From Anaerolineae bacterium (GTDB lineage: Bacteria > Chloroflexota > Anaerolineae > Promineifilales > Promineifilaceae): 64,000 nucleotides of DNA. The position numbers were made by a program, and so were the translations under genes. Below the pieces are notes generated by a model that worked only from the letters and a program-made list of their open reading frames with translations, was not told the DNA's origin and ran no database searches. Shown piece by piece: positions 24,073 to 33,419 of this stretch; the stretch's first letter is position 1, and every line of letters begins with the position of its first letter. The stretch spans positions 1 through 64,000 of the forward strand of contig JAHDWJ010000030.1 in NCBI GenBank assembly GCA_023384415.1, in the 5' to 3' direction.

Positions 24073-24993
24073 ATGAACATTGTCTTATTAGCAGGAGGGG
24101 TTGGCGGGGCCAAATTAGCCCAGGGCCTGGCTGCTCTATTACCACCTGAACAACTCACCATCATTGTTAATACCGGCGACGATTTCACCCACTTGGGGCT
24201 GCCCATCAGTCCTGATTTGGATACGGTAATGTATACCCTGGCGGGCATCGCCAACAGGGAAACGGGCTGGGGACGGGCTGACGAAAGTTGGCGCACCATC
24301 AGCGAGGTGACGCGCCTGGGTGGACCTGATTGGTTTCGCCTGGGGGACCTTGACCTGGCTACCCACCTCACCCGCGCCCATGTTTTACAAAACGGTGGGC
24401 ACCTCACCCAGGCAACTCAGCAGTTATGTCAACATTTTGGCGTTCGCTGTCCCATTTTACCCATGAGCAACCAGCCAGCCTCGACCCTGGTAGAAACGGA
24501 GGAAGGGGTTCTGCCGTTTCAAACCTGGTTTGTGCAAAAGCGGTGGCAGCCAGCCGTTAAGCGTATTATTTTGCCAGAAAACGCCCAAGCTAGCCGCTCA
24601 GTCATCCTGGCTTTACAAAAAGCGGACTTGATTCTCATTGCCCCATCCAATCCTTATGTTAGCATTAATCCTATCTTGAATGTGTATCCGGTGCGGGAAT
24701 CTTTGGCGGATGCACCCGGCGCGGTGGTAGCCGTCACTCCCATTATTGCCGGAGAAGCGGTGAAAGGGCCAGCCGCAAAAATGATGGCGGAGATGGGGAT
24801 ACCGGTAACACAAGAGAGTATCGTTTTGTTTTATGAAGGGTTAATTGATGGGTTTGTCTTTGATGAGCGCGATCAGGGGGCATTGGATCATTTAGACATC
24901 CCCCAATTGTGTACCCAGACCTGGATGCAAACTGATGAAGATCGCCGCCGTTTGGCGCAGGAAGTTCTGACCTTTGCCCAATCGTTATTATGA
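24073..24993 (+). CDS. cofD: 2-phospho-L-lactate transferase CofD
   Basis: CofD moves the phospholactyl (or phosphoenolpyruvyl) group from its guanosine diphosphate donor to Fo, a step in coenzyme F420 synthesis. The start LLAGGVGGAKLAQGLAALL is the family hallmark, with VNTGDDFTHLGLPISPDLDT further on. The 306 residues are of normal length. I chose ATG 24073 because GAGGAAA lies 5 nt upstream. The longer frame from 24028 adds 15 residues with no family match. The donor-making gene cofC follows 135 nt downstream. Confidence 0.95.
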   Translation: MNIVLLAGGVGGAKLAQGLAALLPPEQLTIIVNTGDDFTHLGLPISPDLDTVMYTLAGIANRETGWGRADESWRTISEVTRLGGPDWFRLGDLDLATHLTRAHVLQNGGHLTQATQQLCQHFGVRCPILPMSNQPASTLVETEEGVLPFQTWFVQKRWQPAVKRIILPENAQASRSVILALQKADLILIAPSNPYVSINPILNVYPVRESLADAPGAVVAVTPIIAGEAVKGPAAKMMAEMGIPVTQESIVLFYEGLIDGFVFDERDQGALDHLDIPQLCTQTWMQTDEDRRRLAQEVLTFAQSLL

Positions 24994-25128
24994 ACAAGAC
25001 AGGCTGTTTAACTGGTTCGGGCAAAAAGAAAGCTTGCCCTACGGTACCGTGCTGCCTGATGACATTTATTTTGTAATGTTGGTGGCGTATGATGGGAGAA
25101 GACAGCCAAACCCTCTCTAGGACCAGCT

Positions 25129-25920
25129 ATGCTTTGGGCGATTATCCCCGTTAAACCTTTACGTGAAAGCAAAAGCCGCTTGTCTGGGGTACTTTCCCCC
25201 GATGAACGAGCAGAATTGACCCGTTTTGTGCTGCAACGCACCTTGCGTATTTTGCGCCAGGTGGAAGCGGTTGACCAGATTATGGTAGTGAGCCGTGATC
25301 CTGGTTTGTTGAAGATGGCCCGGCAAACTGGGGCTATGACGTTGGTAGAAGGCAGTCGCCCGGGGTTGAATGTGGCGTTGACACGAGCGGCGTATGTCGC
25401 GGCCGCGCAGCGGGCCACCAGCCTCCTCATTTTGCCTTCAGACCTCCCCCTCCTCACCGTGGCTGATGTGCAAATGATGCTCACTGGAGCCAATCCAGCC
25501 AACGGCTTGCGACCAGGGAATGGCTATTACCAGGAACATACAAACGGCCATCCCCACCTGAACGGATACCATAACGGACATTCTCCAAAGGGAAATGGGA
25601 TCATACGGCCATCCTTTTCCGGGCAGAGCAATGGGAATCAGGCAACTAATGGGCAGCAGCAGACAGCGGCCGCAACCATGACCATCTGCCCTGATCACCA
25701 TGAAGATGGCACCAACGCTCTCTATATCCGGCCAGCTACCGGTTTTACCTTTCATTATGGGGTAGGCAGCTTCCACAAACACCTCCAGGAAGCTGCCCGA
25801 TTAGGCATGTTTTATCGCATCATCCACGCTCCCGGTATCAAATTTGATCTGGATACCGAGTCCGATTGGCAAACCTATCAAACCGTCTTTTACCGCGAAA
25901 AAGCCACCCAACCATCCTAA
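25129..25920 (+). CDS. cofC: 2-phospho-L-lactate guanylyltransferase CofC with insert
   Basis: CofC makes the guanosine diphosphate donor used by CofD. The nucleotidyltransferase fold begins WAIIPVKPLRESKSRLSG, and ILPSDLPLLT (residues 101-110) and HEDGTNALYIRPATGF belong to the core. Between them lies an unusual insert (about residues 121-183) rich in Asn, Gly, His and Gln, with repeated NG-type motifs (TNGHPHLNGYHNGH). The core motifs on both sides are intact, so the enzyme is probably active. It is on the same strand as cofD. The length of 263 residues exceeds the usual 200-220 because of the insert. Confidence 0.92.
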   Translation: MLWAIIPVKPLRESKSRLSGVLSPDERAELTRFVLQRTLRILRQVEAVDQIMVVSRDPGLLKMARQTGAMTLVEGSRPGLNVALTRAAYVAAAQRATSLLILPSDLPLLTVADVQMMLTGANPANGLRPGNGYYQEHTNGHPHLNGYHNGHSPKGNGIIRPSFSGQSNGNQATNGQQQTAAATMTICPDHHEDGTNALYIRPATGFTFHYGVGSFHKHLQEAARLGMFYRIIHAPGIKFDLDTESDWQTYQTVFYREKATQPS

Positions 25921-25923
25921 CGT

Positions 25924-26010
25924 AACATCTCCGTAAAACGTGTAACCTTCGGAAGGTTTGCTCCAAGAGCTTGTCTAATACGGAAACCTTCCGAAGGTTC
26001 ACCCCAACTT
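25924..26010 (+). repeat. repeat family B, copy 1
   Basis: This element of about 87 bp starts TAACATCTCCGTAAAAC, contains the palindromes ACCTTCGGAAGGT and CAAGAGCTTG, and ends CCTTCCGAAGGTTC. A second copy lies at 58966-59054 in the same orientation. Both directly follow a stop codon. It may act as a transcript end structure. Confidence 0.85.
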
Positions 26011-26032
26011 ATTGAGAAGATACATCCTAAAC

Positions 26033-29000
26033 CTAAAAGGCTGGTAACTGCACCTGAAAAGTTGTCCCTTTCCCCTCAGAACTTGTCACACTAATATGAC
26101 CCCCATGTCGGGCAACAATCTCCTGGCAGATAGCCAACCCTAACCCCGTTCCTGGTTCACCTGATTCTCGCCCCGTTTTGCCTCTGAAGAATCGATCAAA
26201 AAGATGCGGTATTTCATCAGGGGCAATCAGAGATCCCGTATTATTAATCGTCAATTCCACATAGCGCGAGCTATTCTTGGCCCAGCTTAAGGTAACTTTA
26301 AGTTGCCCACCCGTTGGGGTATAAGCCACGGCATTGCCAATCAAATTGGTAAAAACCTGCACCATTTGCGGATAGTCCACTGGAACCGGGGGGATGTAAG
26401 GCATGGGCGTATGCTCAACTACAAGCGATTTGGCCCGGATACGTGCTTCATATGTCTGGAGTACCTCGGCTAATAAATCATCCAACTGGTGGGGATTTGG
26501 TTGGAATGGTACCTGCCCTTGTTCCAGCCGGGATAGGGTCAACATATCTTCGATGAGTTGGGTAAGCCGTTTACTTTCCCGGCGCAGAATAGGTAAATAA
26601 CGCTCCAAGGCTGCTCCACCACGAGCATGTAGCAAATCCAGATACATAGTGATATTGGTCAGAGGGGTACGCAGTTCATGATTGACATTGGTCACAAACT
26701 CATCTTTGAGCCGATCTAACTGCTTTAGCCGTTCATTGGCCGCAATCAATTCGGCTGTTCTCTCCTGGACACGTTGTTCTAGAGTTTCTAACACCATAGC
26801 CCGGTGAATGGCACTGCCGGCGATTTCAGCAATAGCCGTAAGTAGACGAACTTCATCAGCGTCAAAGGTTCGATCTTGTTTGGTGTCTATACAGAGGACG
26901 CCTATGGGTTCACTGCCTGAGCGTAAAGGGACGTAGATACCGGCACGGGTGCCATTGGCCTGCAAAAATTTAGTCACGGTGGAAAGGGCTTCTTTTTCCT
27001 GGGTAAAATCAGATGAGACAATGGGGATGCCGGTGGTGAAAACACGCCCGGCCAGGGAATTATCCAGGCCAAAGGTAATTTTGCGTAATGCGTTGGCCCA
27101 ACGACGCGAGGCTATCACCTGAAGTCCGCTTTGTTCTGGATTGGGGGCCAGAATAGCTCCTTCATCCACACCGAGCATCTCCAGGGCATAATCCAGTGTC
27201 AAATTTTGGATTTCGCTGCGCGTGAGGGCAGTACGCAAGACAGATGAAAGCTCAATGAGGGCGGCTAATTCGGCCGCCTGGCGATTGGTTTCTTCAAACA
27301 AGCGAGCATTTTCTAAGGCTACCGCAACCTGATCGCCAAAAGTAGTAACCAAACGGGCCTGTTCTTCAGTGAAAAAGGCGGGGTCTTTGCTATCTATGGC
27401 TAACATGCCGATGAGCCGCTCCCGCACCATGAGGGGAACACCTAACCAGGATTGGATATGGTTGTGGGGAGATCGGCGGAAGTTGCCATGCTGATTGGTG
27501 ACGAAGGTAACGATGTGCGGCCGCTTTTCCTGGATCACAATGGTGTTAGGATTATCGCCAGGAATGGGGAAGCGCAGTCCCTGTACCTGGGCCATGTCAG
27601 GCCATCCCCGTCCCCCGACAATCTCCAAATAGCCATCTCCCAACAGTTGCACGGAGGCACTATCATACGGAATAACGCGGGCTAACTGCTGTAAGATAAG
27701 CTCAATTGTTTTATCTTGTTCCAAAGTAGTGGCAATAACGGAGCCGACCTGGCGCAATGTTTCTGCTTCTTCAACCCGTTTCTGCAGCTTGGTAAATAGC
27801 TGCATGTTTTGCAGAGCGACTGAGATGAGGTGAGCCAATGTCTGACCGGAAGCCAGGTCACTAGGGGTGAATTGGGATACCTGATCACGATAGACGGTCA
27901 ATCCGCCTAAGGGATGTTCGGGGGATAGGAGAGGAAAAACGACATAAGAGCGGAACCCTTCGGCGATCATCTCTTGGCGCAAATAGCCAGTTCGGGGATC
28001 GGTTTGAATGTCATTGATAGCAACCGGTTCGGGGCTGCTGAGGATGCTGAAGCCAGGGATATTCTGAAAATGGTTGTTGACGGCTTCTACGTATTGAGGG
28101 GTGAGACCCCAGGCATACGGGCAATGGACCCTGTTTTTGTCGGGATCAAATTGGTAAAGAGCCACCCGGTCGGCCTTTAAGGTTTGGCGGACAGCGGTGA
28201 CGATGGTGGTAAGGAGATGATTAAAATCGTGCTGGGAGAGGATGTCGGCGGCGGTTTCAGCGAGAATGCGCTGCTGTTCAGCCCGGTGGTGGCGCTGTTG
28301 TTCATTGTGCAGGTTATATAAGGCGTAGGCCAGGTCATCGGCTAACTCCTGAAGTAAGGCGATCTCTTCATCGTCAAATAGATCACCGTGGCTGGCGTAG
28401 ACGACCCAAACGCCCAGGGTTAGTTCTCCCCGACGCAACGGCAGAGCCAGGGTGGTGTGTTCGGGCGGGTTAGCGAGAACGGGGCAGACGGTGCAGGTTT
28501 CAGGGGAGACGATGATGGGTTCGCGGCCGCGTACTGCTCCCGCCACACATTGTAAATGGTGGTGGATGTCATCCAGGCGAAAGGTATACTCAGTTGGGTT
28601 GACAGGCCGGGACGCGGCCGCAAACTCACAAGTTACCCCATCCTCAGCCAACAAGCCAAACCAGGTAAACGCATACTCCCGGTGGTTAATAAACAGTTGA
28701 CATACCTGGTCCAGTAATCCCTGCTTGTCTTGTTCCCGCACCACAAGCTGGTTGACCCCAGTGATGATTCGCAGCACATTGTTGACTTTTTGTAAATGGG
28801 CTTCACTTTCCCGTAAAGCCACTTCATATTGGCGGCGAGCGGTGACATCCCGATAATTGACCACCAAAGCGTTAACATCTGGGATTGACAATGAATTATG
28901 GACGGTACCCTCTAACCAACGCCAATCTCCTCTCTTGTGTTTAAAGCGATAAGTAGCGACAGCGACTTCGCCCGGTGTTTGAAACAATTGTTGGAGAAAT

Positions 29001-29827
29001 TGCTGTGCGGCCGCTAAATCCTCGGGATGAACATCCTGCAAAGCATTACGCCCTATAAATTCTTCCGCCGAATAACCCGATACGCGCCAGGTAGAAGGGC
29101 TGGCATACAGCACATTGCCTTGTGGATCCATTAAAGCGATGGCATCAGTGCTGTTTTCAATGAGGGTACGAAAATAGGTTTCACTTTGCTGCAATTGTGC
29201 ATGTTTTTGTTGATTATGAGCCAGACTTTCCTCCAGACTACGCACCAGATAAAGGATAGAAATAACCGCCACAAAACTCAACAACGTATAAACAGCAATA
29301 CCACTAAACCAGGCCGAGAGGTTCACGGAGTTAGCTTGATAGGATGGGGCTAAAGCAATGGTCCTCGTGACAAAGAGAACGGCGAAAATAGCCAACGTCA
29401 GAATCGTAGTTGCCAGAGCCAGAAAACTGACACGGCGGCCAAACAAAATAGCGGCCAGAACAGATACGGCAAAGAAAAATATCCGGCCATCACCACTAAG
29501 AGCAGCAAAATACAACCCCATACACCCTATACCATAATAGATGGAGAGTAGGGTTAGGGCGCGGACGCTATATGATAGAGTAGGGCGAAAAGCCGCCAGC
29601 CCCACAATTACAGTAGATAAGGTGTATAAACCAATGACAATATAGGCTCGAACCAGGGCGTTCGTAACGGTGTCGCCAGACTCTTGATACCGCTCAACCA
29701 CATTGATGATCCCTCCAGCCAGAGCGATAATAGCAAATACAAACGTACCACGTAAAATGGCCTGGAGAATTTTTTCACGCCACGCGTTGGTATGAGTTGT
29801 ATCCAGATCGATCAAAGGAGGTTTCAT
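26033..29827 (-). CDS. multi-GAF PAS sensor histidine kinase
   Basis: This very large kinase of 1264 residues has an N-terminal membrane region of about six helices (residues 20-205). A PAS domain follows (about 215-335, with LIENSTDAIALMDPQGNVLY), then roughly four GAF domains (about 345-990). Next come a coiled coil and a HisKA domain with NVNHELRTPLTNITMYL (about residue 1030). The HATPase domain has NLIGNAVAYTPTGG and GTGLGLAICQ. Its start lies 3 nt after the multicopper oxidase stop, so it is probably translated from the same mRNA. The signal and the partner are unknown. Confidence 0.92.
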   Translation of the reverse strand: MKPPLIDLDTTHTNAWREKILQAILRGTFVFAIIALAGGIINVVERYQESGDTVTNALVRAYIVIGLYTLSTVIVGLAAFRPTLSYSVRALTLLSIYYGIGCMGLYFAALSGDGRIFFFAVSVLAAILFGRRVSFLALATTILTLAIFAVLFVTRTIALAPSYQANSVNLSAWFSGIAVYTLLSFVAVISILYLVRSLEESLAHNQQKHAQLQQSETYFRTLIENSTDAIALMDPQGNVLYASPSTWRVSGYSAEEFIGRNALQDVHPEDLAAAQQFLQQLFQTPGEVAVATYRFKHKRGDWRWLEGTVHNSLSIPDVNALVVNYRDVTARRQYEVALRESEAHLQKVNNVLRIITGVNQLVVREQDKQGLLDQVCQLFINHREYAFTWFGLLAEDGVTCEFAAASRPVNPTEYTFRLDDIHHHLQCVAGAVRGREPIIVSPETCTVCPVLANPPEHTTLALPLRRGELTLGVWVVYASHGDLFDDEEIALLQELADDLAYALYNLHNEQQRHHRAEQQRILAETAADILSQHDFNHLLTTIVTAVRQTLKADRVALYQFDPDKNRVHCPYAWGLTPQYVEAVNNHFQNIPGFSILSSPEPVAINDIQTDPRTGYLRQEMIAEGFRSYVVFPLLSPEHPLGGLTVYRDQVSQFTPSDLASGQTLAHLISVALQNMQLFTKLQKRVEEAETLRQVGSVIATTLEQDKTIELILQQLARVIPYDSASVQLLGDGYLEIVGGRGWPDMAQVQGLRFPIPGDNPNTIVIQEKRPHIVTFVTNQHGNFRRSPHNHIQSWLGVPLMVRERLIGMLAIDSKDPAFFTEEQARLVTTFGDQVAVALENARLFEETNRQAAELAALIELSSVLRTALTRSEIQNLTLDYALEMLGVDEGAILAPNPEQSGLQVIASRRWANALRKITFGLDNSLAGRVFTTGIPIVSSDFTQEKEALSTVTKFLQANGTRAGIYVPLRSGSEPIGVLCIDTKQDRTFDADEVRLLTAIAEIAGSAIHRAMVLETLEQRVQERTAELIAANERLKQLDRLKDEFVTNVNHELRTPLTNITMYLDLLHARGGAALERYLPILRRESKRLTQLIEDMLTLSRLEQGQVPFQPNPHQLDDLLAEVLQTYEARIRAKSLVVEHTPMPYIPPVPVDYPQMVQVFTNLIGNAVAYTPTGGQLKVTLSWAKNSSRYVELTINNTGSLIAPDEIPHLFDRFFRGKTGRESGEPGTGLGLAICQEIVARHGGHISVTSSEGKGTTFQVQLPAF

Positions 29828-29830
29828 GGG

Positions 29831-31459
29831 TCAGGCATCCACACGGTAATTTCGCATCATGCCCATATCTTCATGTTCAAGGTTATGGCAATGGTAGAGA
29901 AACAGGCCAGGGTAATGATCAAAAGCGATTTGGATTTGAACACGCTCGCCAGGCATAAGGAGGACAGTATCTTTCCAGCCTTCATCAAGGTAGCCATCTT
30001 TAACGGTGAGCCAGTTAGTGTATTGTGTAGGATCGGTGGGTGGGGTGCGGCTGATGACTTGAAAATGGGGCCCGTGCAGGTGCATCGGGTGGGCAATTTC
30101 GATGGTGCTGCCAGGGCCACCGGGGGGTATATTGATAAACTCTAACAATTCCTGGGTCCCAAGTTGGAATATTTCATCGCTGGCAACGCCGTTCATCTCA
30201 AATTGACGGCCGTTGATGGTCCAATTGGCCCCGTTGGCATAAAGGACGTAGGGCCGAGGGCTGCCGCTGTTACGGGCCTGGGTTGGCTCAAGCCGCTGGA
30301 AAGGGGAAAGGGGAATGCCGCTGGCCTGAGCCGGGCTGCCGCTGCGGGTCATTAGCGGCAGGTAGGTATTCTGCGCGGCCGCGACATGGAAACTCATCAC
30401 CGTAAACTCAGCCCCATTGGGCAGCGAACCTACCGGTGGCGTGGCCCCAGTGAACGGCAAACTCTTCAACAAAATCTCCGTCCCTTCAGGCCATTGGTTA
30501 AAATCCACCAATATCTCCGCCCGCTCCGCCGGAGAAAGGGTCACATAATCACGCTGGACAGGCGCAGCCAATAAACCGCCATCGGTGGCAATAACGGTAA
30601 GAGGAGTGCCATCACTCCAGCCAAATTTATAAATGCGCGAATTAGACCCATTGAGCAACCGCAAACGGTAAGGTTGCTGGAAGACTACTTTACTGGCATT
30701 GGGCTGCCCATTAACCAAAATGGTATTGCCTAAAAAGCCCAAAAGCCCCATCATCGTATAAACCATTTGATTGTTGGCATCAAACGTGCGATCCTGGATA
30801 ACCAGGGGAAGATCAAACGGGCCAGCCGGCAGATTAGCGGCATCCTCTTCTGCATCGGAAACGATAAATAACCCGGCCATGCCCCGGTAAACCTGCTCCC
30901 CGGTGAGCATGTGGGGATGAGGGTGAAACCAATACATACCTGCCCGATTGATGATCTCAAAATCGTAGCTATAAGAGCCACCAGGGTTAATGCCAAAGCG
31001 GGGATGCCCATCATCCGTTTCCGGTACATGCAGGCCGTGCCAATGGGTTATGGTTTGTTGGGGAAGTTGGTTACTGAAATGGATGCGAACCCGCTCCCCC
31101 GTCCGCGCCCGGATGATAGGGCCAAGAAATGAGCCAGGAATCGCCTGTACCTGGTGCGGGTTGCCTTGTATGAGCTGGCCAGTATAACGAAAAACTTGGG
31201 TGACCTGACCCGGCAAAATAGAGACCTGATCGGTGATGGCGTTTAGGGTCAGCTCCAGATCAGGGTCCCCGGTAAGTTTGCGGGGTGGGGGAACAATACA
31301 GACTTCTGGGTCTGTAGGGTCAAAGGTAAAGCGGATGGGAGAAGGGGGGGTAGTTGTCGCGGCCGCGATCTGACGTTGTGCCCAGGGCGTCACCAAAAAA
31401 CCGGCTGCACTGGCCCCCAATAACTGTAAAAACCGTCGCCTATTCATCTCAAAACGCAT
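29831..31459 (-). CDS. multicopper oxidase, Tat-exported
   Basis: Multicopper oxidases couple oxidation of a substrate or of metal ions to reduction of O2 to water. All four copper-binding motifs are present: HWHGLH, WFHPHPHM, HPMHLHGPHF and YHCHNLEHEDMGM. The N-terminus has a twin-arginine signal (NRRRFLQLLGASAAG), so it is exported folded. I chose ATG 31459 since AGGTG lies 7 nt upstream, and the ATG at 31447 lacks a spaced site. The length is 542 residues. It is followed 3 nt later by a large sensor kinase. The substrate (copper, manganese, phenolics) cannot be told. Confidence 0.94.
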   Translation of the reverse strand: MRFEMNRRRFLQLLGASAAGFLVTPWAQRQIAAATTTPPSPIRFTFDPTDPEVCIVPPPRKLTGDPDLELTLNAITDQVSILPGQVTQVFRYTGQLIQGNPHQVQAIPGSFLGPIIRARTGERVRIHFSNQLPQQTITHWHGLHVPETDDGHPRFGINPGGSYSYDFEIINRAGMYWFHPHPHMLTGEQVYRGMAGLFIVSDAEEDAANLPAGPFDLPLVIQDRTFDANNQMVYTMMGLLGFLGNTILVNGQPNASKVVFQQPYRLRLLNGSNSRIYKFGWSDGTPLTVIATDGGLLAAPVQRDYVTLSPAERAEILVDFNQWPEGTEILLKSLPFTGATPPVGSLPNGAEFTVMSFHVAAAQNTYLPLMTRSGSPAQASGIPLSPFQRLEPTQARNSGSPRPYVLYANGANWTINGRQFEMNGVASDEIFQLGTQELLEFINIPPGGPGSTIEIAHPMHLHGPHFQVISRTPPTDPTQYTNWLTVKDGYLDEGWKDTVLLMPGERVQIQIAFDHYPGLFLYHCHNLEHEDMGMMRNYRVDA

Positions 31460-31574
31460 TCTACACCTGTATAACAACGAGAGAGTCAAGTCGTAGGCCG
31501 CAGGCAGGGATCAAAACGCCATTCCCCAATTGCCAGCTAAATCCCGTTTATCGCTTCACTCTCAATTTAAGCAA

Positions 31575-31670
31575 CTGGACTCTGGCGAAAATTGATTTCA
31601 CCAGTGGTAATCACCAATACACGATTACACTAATTAACCAGTGTTCAGACTAAAAAACGACAGACTCCAG
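31575..31670 (+). repeat. repeat family A, copy 3
   Basis: This copy has the same orientation as copy 1, beginning CTGGACTCTGGCGAAAATTG and ending CAGACTCCAG. It lies between the divergent multicopper oxidase and methyltransferase genes. Confidence 0.85.
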
Positions 31671-31737
31671 TAAGCAATAATTTACCCAGGCAATTATATC
31701 TTATCCATTGGCTTGTGCCTGTGGTAAGTTAGCCCTA

Positions 31738-31743
31738 TATAAT
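31738..31743 (+). promoter_or_regulatory. -10 box for leaderless methyltransferase gene
   Basis: A consensus TATAAT ends 7 nt before the ATG at 31751, with no Shine-Dalgarno. TTGTGC at 31713-31718 could serve as a -35 with a 19-nt spacer. This supports ATG 31751 over the in-frame ATG at 31763. Confidence 0.5.
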
Positions 31744-31750
31744 ACCGTTT

Positions 31751-32575
31751 ATGTGGTCCGATATGTCTGAAACTCCCATTCAGGCCACCTTGCGACAAGT
31801 ATATGTCCATTGGCCGGCCTACCTGGTTGGGTATGGTGGTGGGGCGTTATTGGCTCTTGTTGTCGTGTTCATCAGTATGCAACGACAATGGTGGGGGTTC
31901 ATTCCGTTAATGCTGGCCTTTTTACTCCTATTGGCGTACTTTTTTGCCGCTTCACTATGGGTTGCCTACCAGAAAAATGAAACGGCAGCCACCTTAATAT
32001 TACTAACCTGGGCCCAATTACAACCTACCGACTCCTTCGCCCATATTGATTTGGGCCGCCGTTCTGTCGGTGAACGCCTGGCCCGATACCTGACGACGGG
32101 CAAACTAACGGTGATAGATGTATATAACCCCCAATTGACCCCAGGAGCGGCTCTGGCTAGAGCCAGGAGTATCGCTGGGCCGATGCTCCTTTCTGATCCC
32201 CGATTAACCTGTTTAGAAGGTTCTATAGATTTGCTGCCCCTGCCCGATAAAAGTATGCTGGTGGTAACTATGATCTATACGCTGCCAGAATTTTGGCAGC
32301 AGGGGGACCAAGAGCAGTTGTTGCAGGAGATTTATAGGATATTGAAACCGGGCGGACGGCTTATCTTATTAGAACAGGCCCGGCAGCCGGCGAATATAAT
32401 GATGTTGGGGCCGCTGGTGTGGCATTGGCCCGCGGCCGCGCACTGGCAGCATCTCCTACAAAAAACCGGTTTTACCATTCGCAAACAAGAAATGATCCAG
32501 GCTGGTCTTACCGTCGCTTTTCGGGCAGATAAACCCGTACAATTCCAGAACCGCCAACTCGACCTGCGCTTTTAA
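31751..32575 (+). CDS. membrane-anchored SAM methyltransferase
   Basis: This 274-residue protein has two membrane helices (about residues 21-43 and 50-72) followed by a methyltransferase domain. The domain has a degenerate first motif (IDVYNPQLTPGAALARARS) and the better kept late motifs EIYRILKPGGRLILLEQAR and a C-terminal strand. The glycine-rich SAM-binding motif (GxGxG) is not obvious, so activity is uncertain. Membrane anchoring suggests a lipid or quinone-like substrate. It is divergent from the multicopper oxidase. Confidence 0.72.
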   Translation: MWSDMSETPIQATLRQVYVHWPAYLVGYGGGALLALVVVFISMQRQWWGFIPLMLAFLLLLAYFFAASLWVAYQKNETAATLILLTWAQLQPTDSFAHIDLGRRSVGERLARYLTTGKLTVIDVYNPQLTPGAALARARSIAGPMLLSDPRLTCLEGSIDLLPLPDKSMLVVTMIYTLPEFWQQGDQEQLLQEIYRILKPGGRLILLEQARQPANIMMLGPLVWHWPAAAHWQHLLQKTGFTIRKQEMIQAGLTVAFRADKPVQFQNRQLDLRF

Positions 32576-32703
32576 CAATTAGCTCCAAGAACTTAACTGC
32601 GAGCGGCTACTAAGTGAACATCCCAAAATAACTTACCGGTTTAGATTTGACAGGTTTCCCAAAACCCGTCAAATCGGGGTGGAACTTGTTTTTAGATGAT
32701 TAC

Positions 32704-32790
32704 GGGGGTCTGACGTTTTTTAGTCTGACCACTGGTTTATTGGTGTATTGGTGATTACCACTGGTGAAATCACTTTTCCCCAGAGTCCAG
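32704..32790 (-). repeat. repeat family A, copy 4
   Basis: This copy is inverted relative to copy 1 and about 87 bp long, with the core GACCACTGGTTTATTG and TGATTACCACTGGTGAAATC. It sits just upstream of the pentapeptide gene, between two genes on the plus strand. Confidence 0.85.
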
Positions 32791-32818
32791 ATGATTATTA
32801 AACACGACAAGGAGTATC

Positions 32819-33385
32819 ATGGCTGATTTTACCCGCGAACAATTAGAAACTGCCCTTAAACAGGCAAAAAGCAAAATTGTCCTCAAAGGGCGAAACCTGA
32901 GCGGTCTGGACCTTTCCGGGTTAAATTTTCGGGAGGCCGAACTGGTAGGAATTGATTTAAGTGAGACTATCCTGACCAACGCCATTTTCTTCAAGGCCAA
33001 TCTTAGCCAGGCTAACTTAACCAATGTTCGCGCCGATTATGCCGATTTTCGCAGTGCCAAAATGGAAGCGGCTATACTCTCTGGGGCTAATTTGCATGGG
33101 GCTAATCTGGATGGCACCAAACTGATGAAGGCTGATTTACAGCGTGCCAGCCTGCTTCGGGCCACCATGCGCGGATCGTCTGATCTAAGCCAGGCAAACT
33201 TGCAGCAGGCCGATCTGAATGGGGCTAAACTATATTGGGCCAATTTAAATGGGGCGGATTTGCGTGGGGCCAGGTTGGAGCGGGTTATTATGCGTGGGGC
33301 TACGATGCAAGGGGCACGTTATGATGAACATACGTTTTGGCCAGCTGAGATTGTGCCTGATCTGGTCGGGGCGATTTTAGGGTGA
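32819..33385 (+). CDS. pentapeptide repeat protein
   Basis: The protein of 188 residues consists mainly of A(D/N)LXX repeats forming a right-handed quadrilateral beta-helix (about residues 22-165). Clear examples are SGLDLSGLNF, ANLSQANLTN, ANLHGANLDG and ANLNGADLRG. There is no signal peptide or membrane segment. Some pentapeptide proteins mimic DNA and protect gyrase, but this cannot be inferred here. A good Shine-Dalgarno (AAGGAG) precedes the ATG. Confidence 0.9.
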   Translation: MADFTREQLETALKQAKSKIVLKGRNLSGLDLSGLNFREAELVGIDLSETILTNAIFFKANLSQANLTNVRADYADFRSAKMEAAILSGANLHGANLDGTKLMKADLQRASLLRATMRGSSDLSQANLQQADLNGAKLYWANLNGADLRGARLERVIMRGATMQGARYDEHTFWPAEIVPDLVGAILG

Positions 33386-33419
33386 TTTTCTGCGGCTCGT
33401 ACGGTCAATATTTGCCCGG

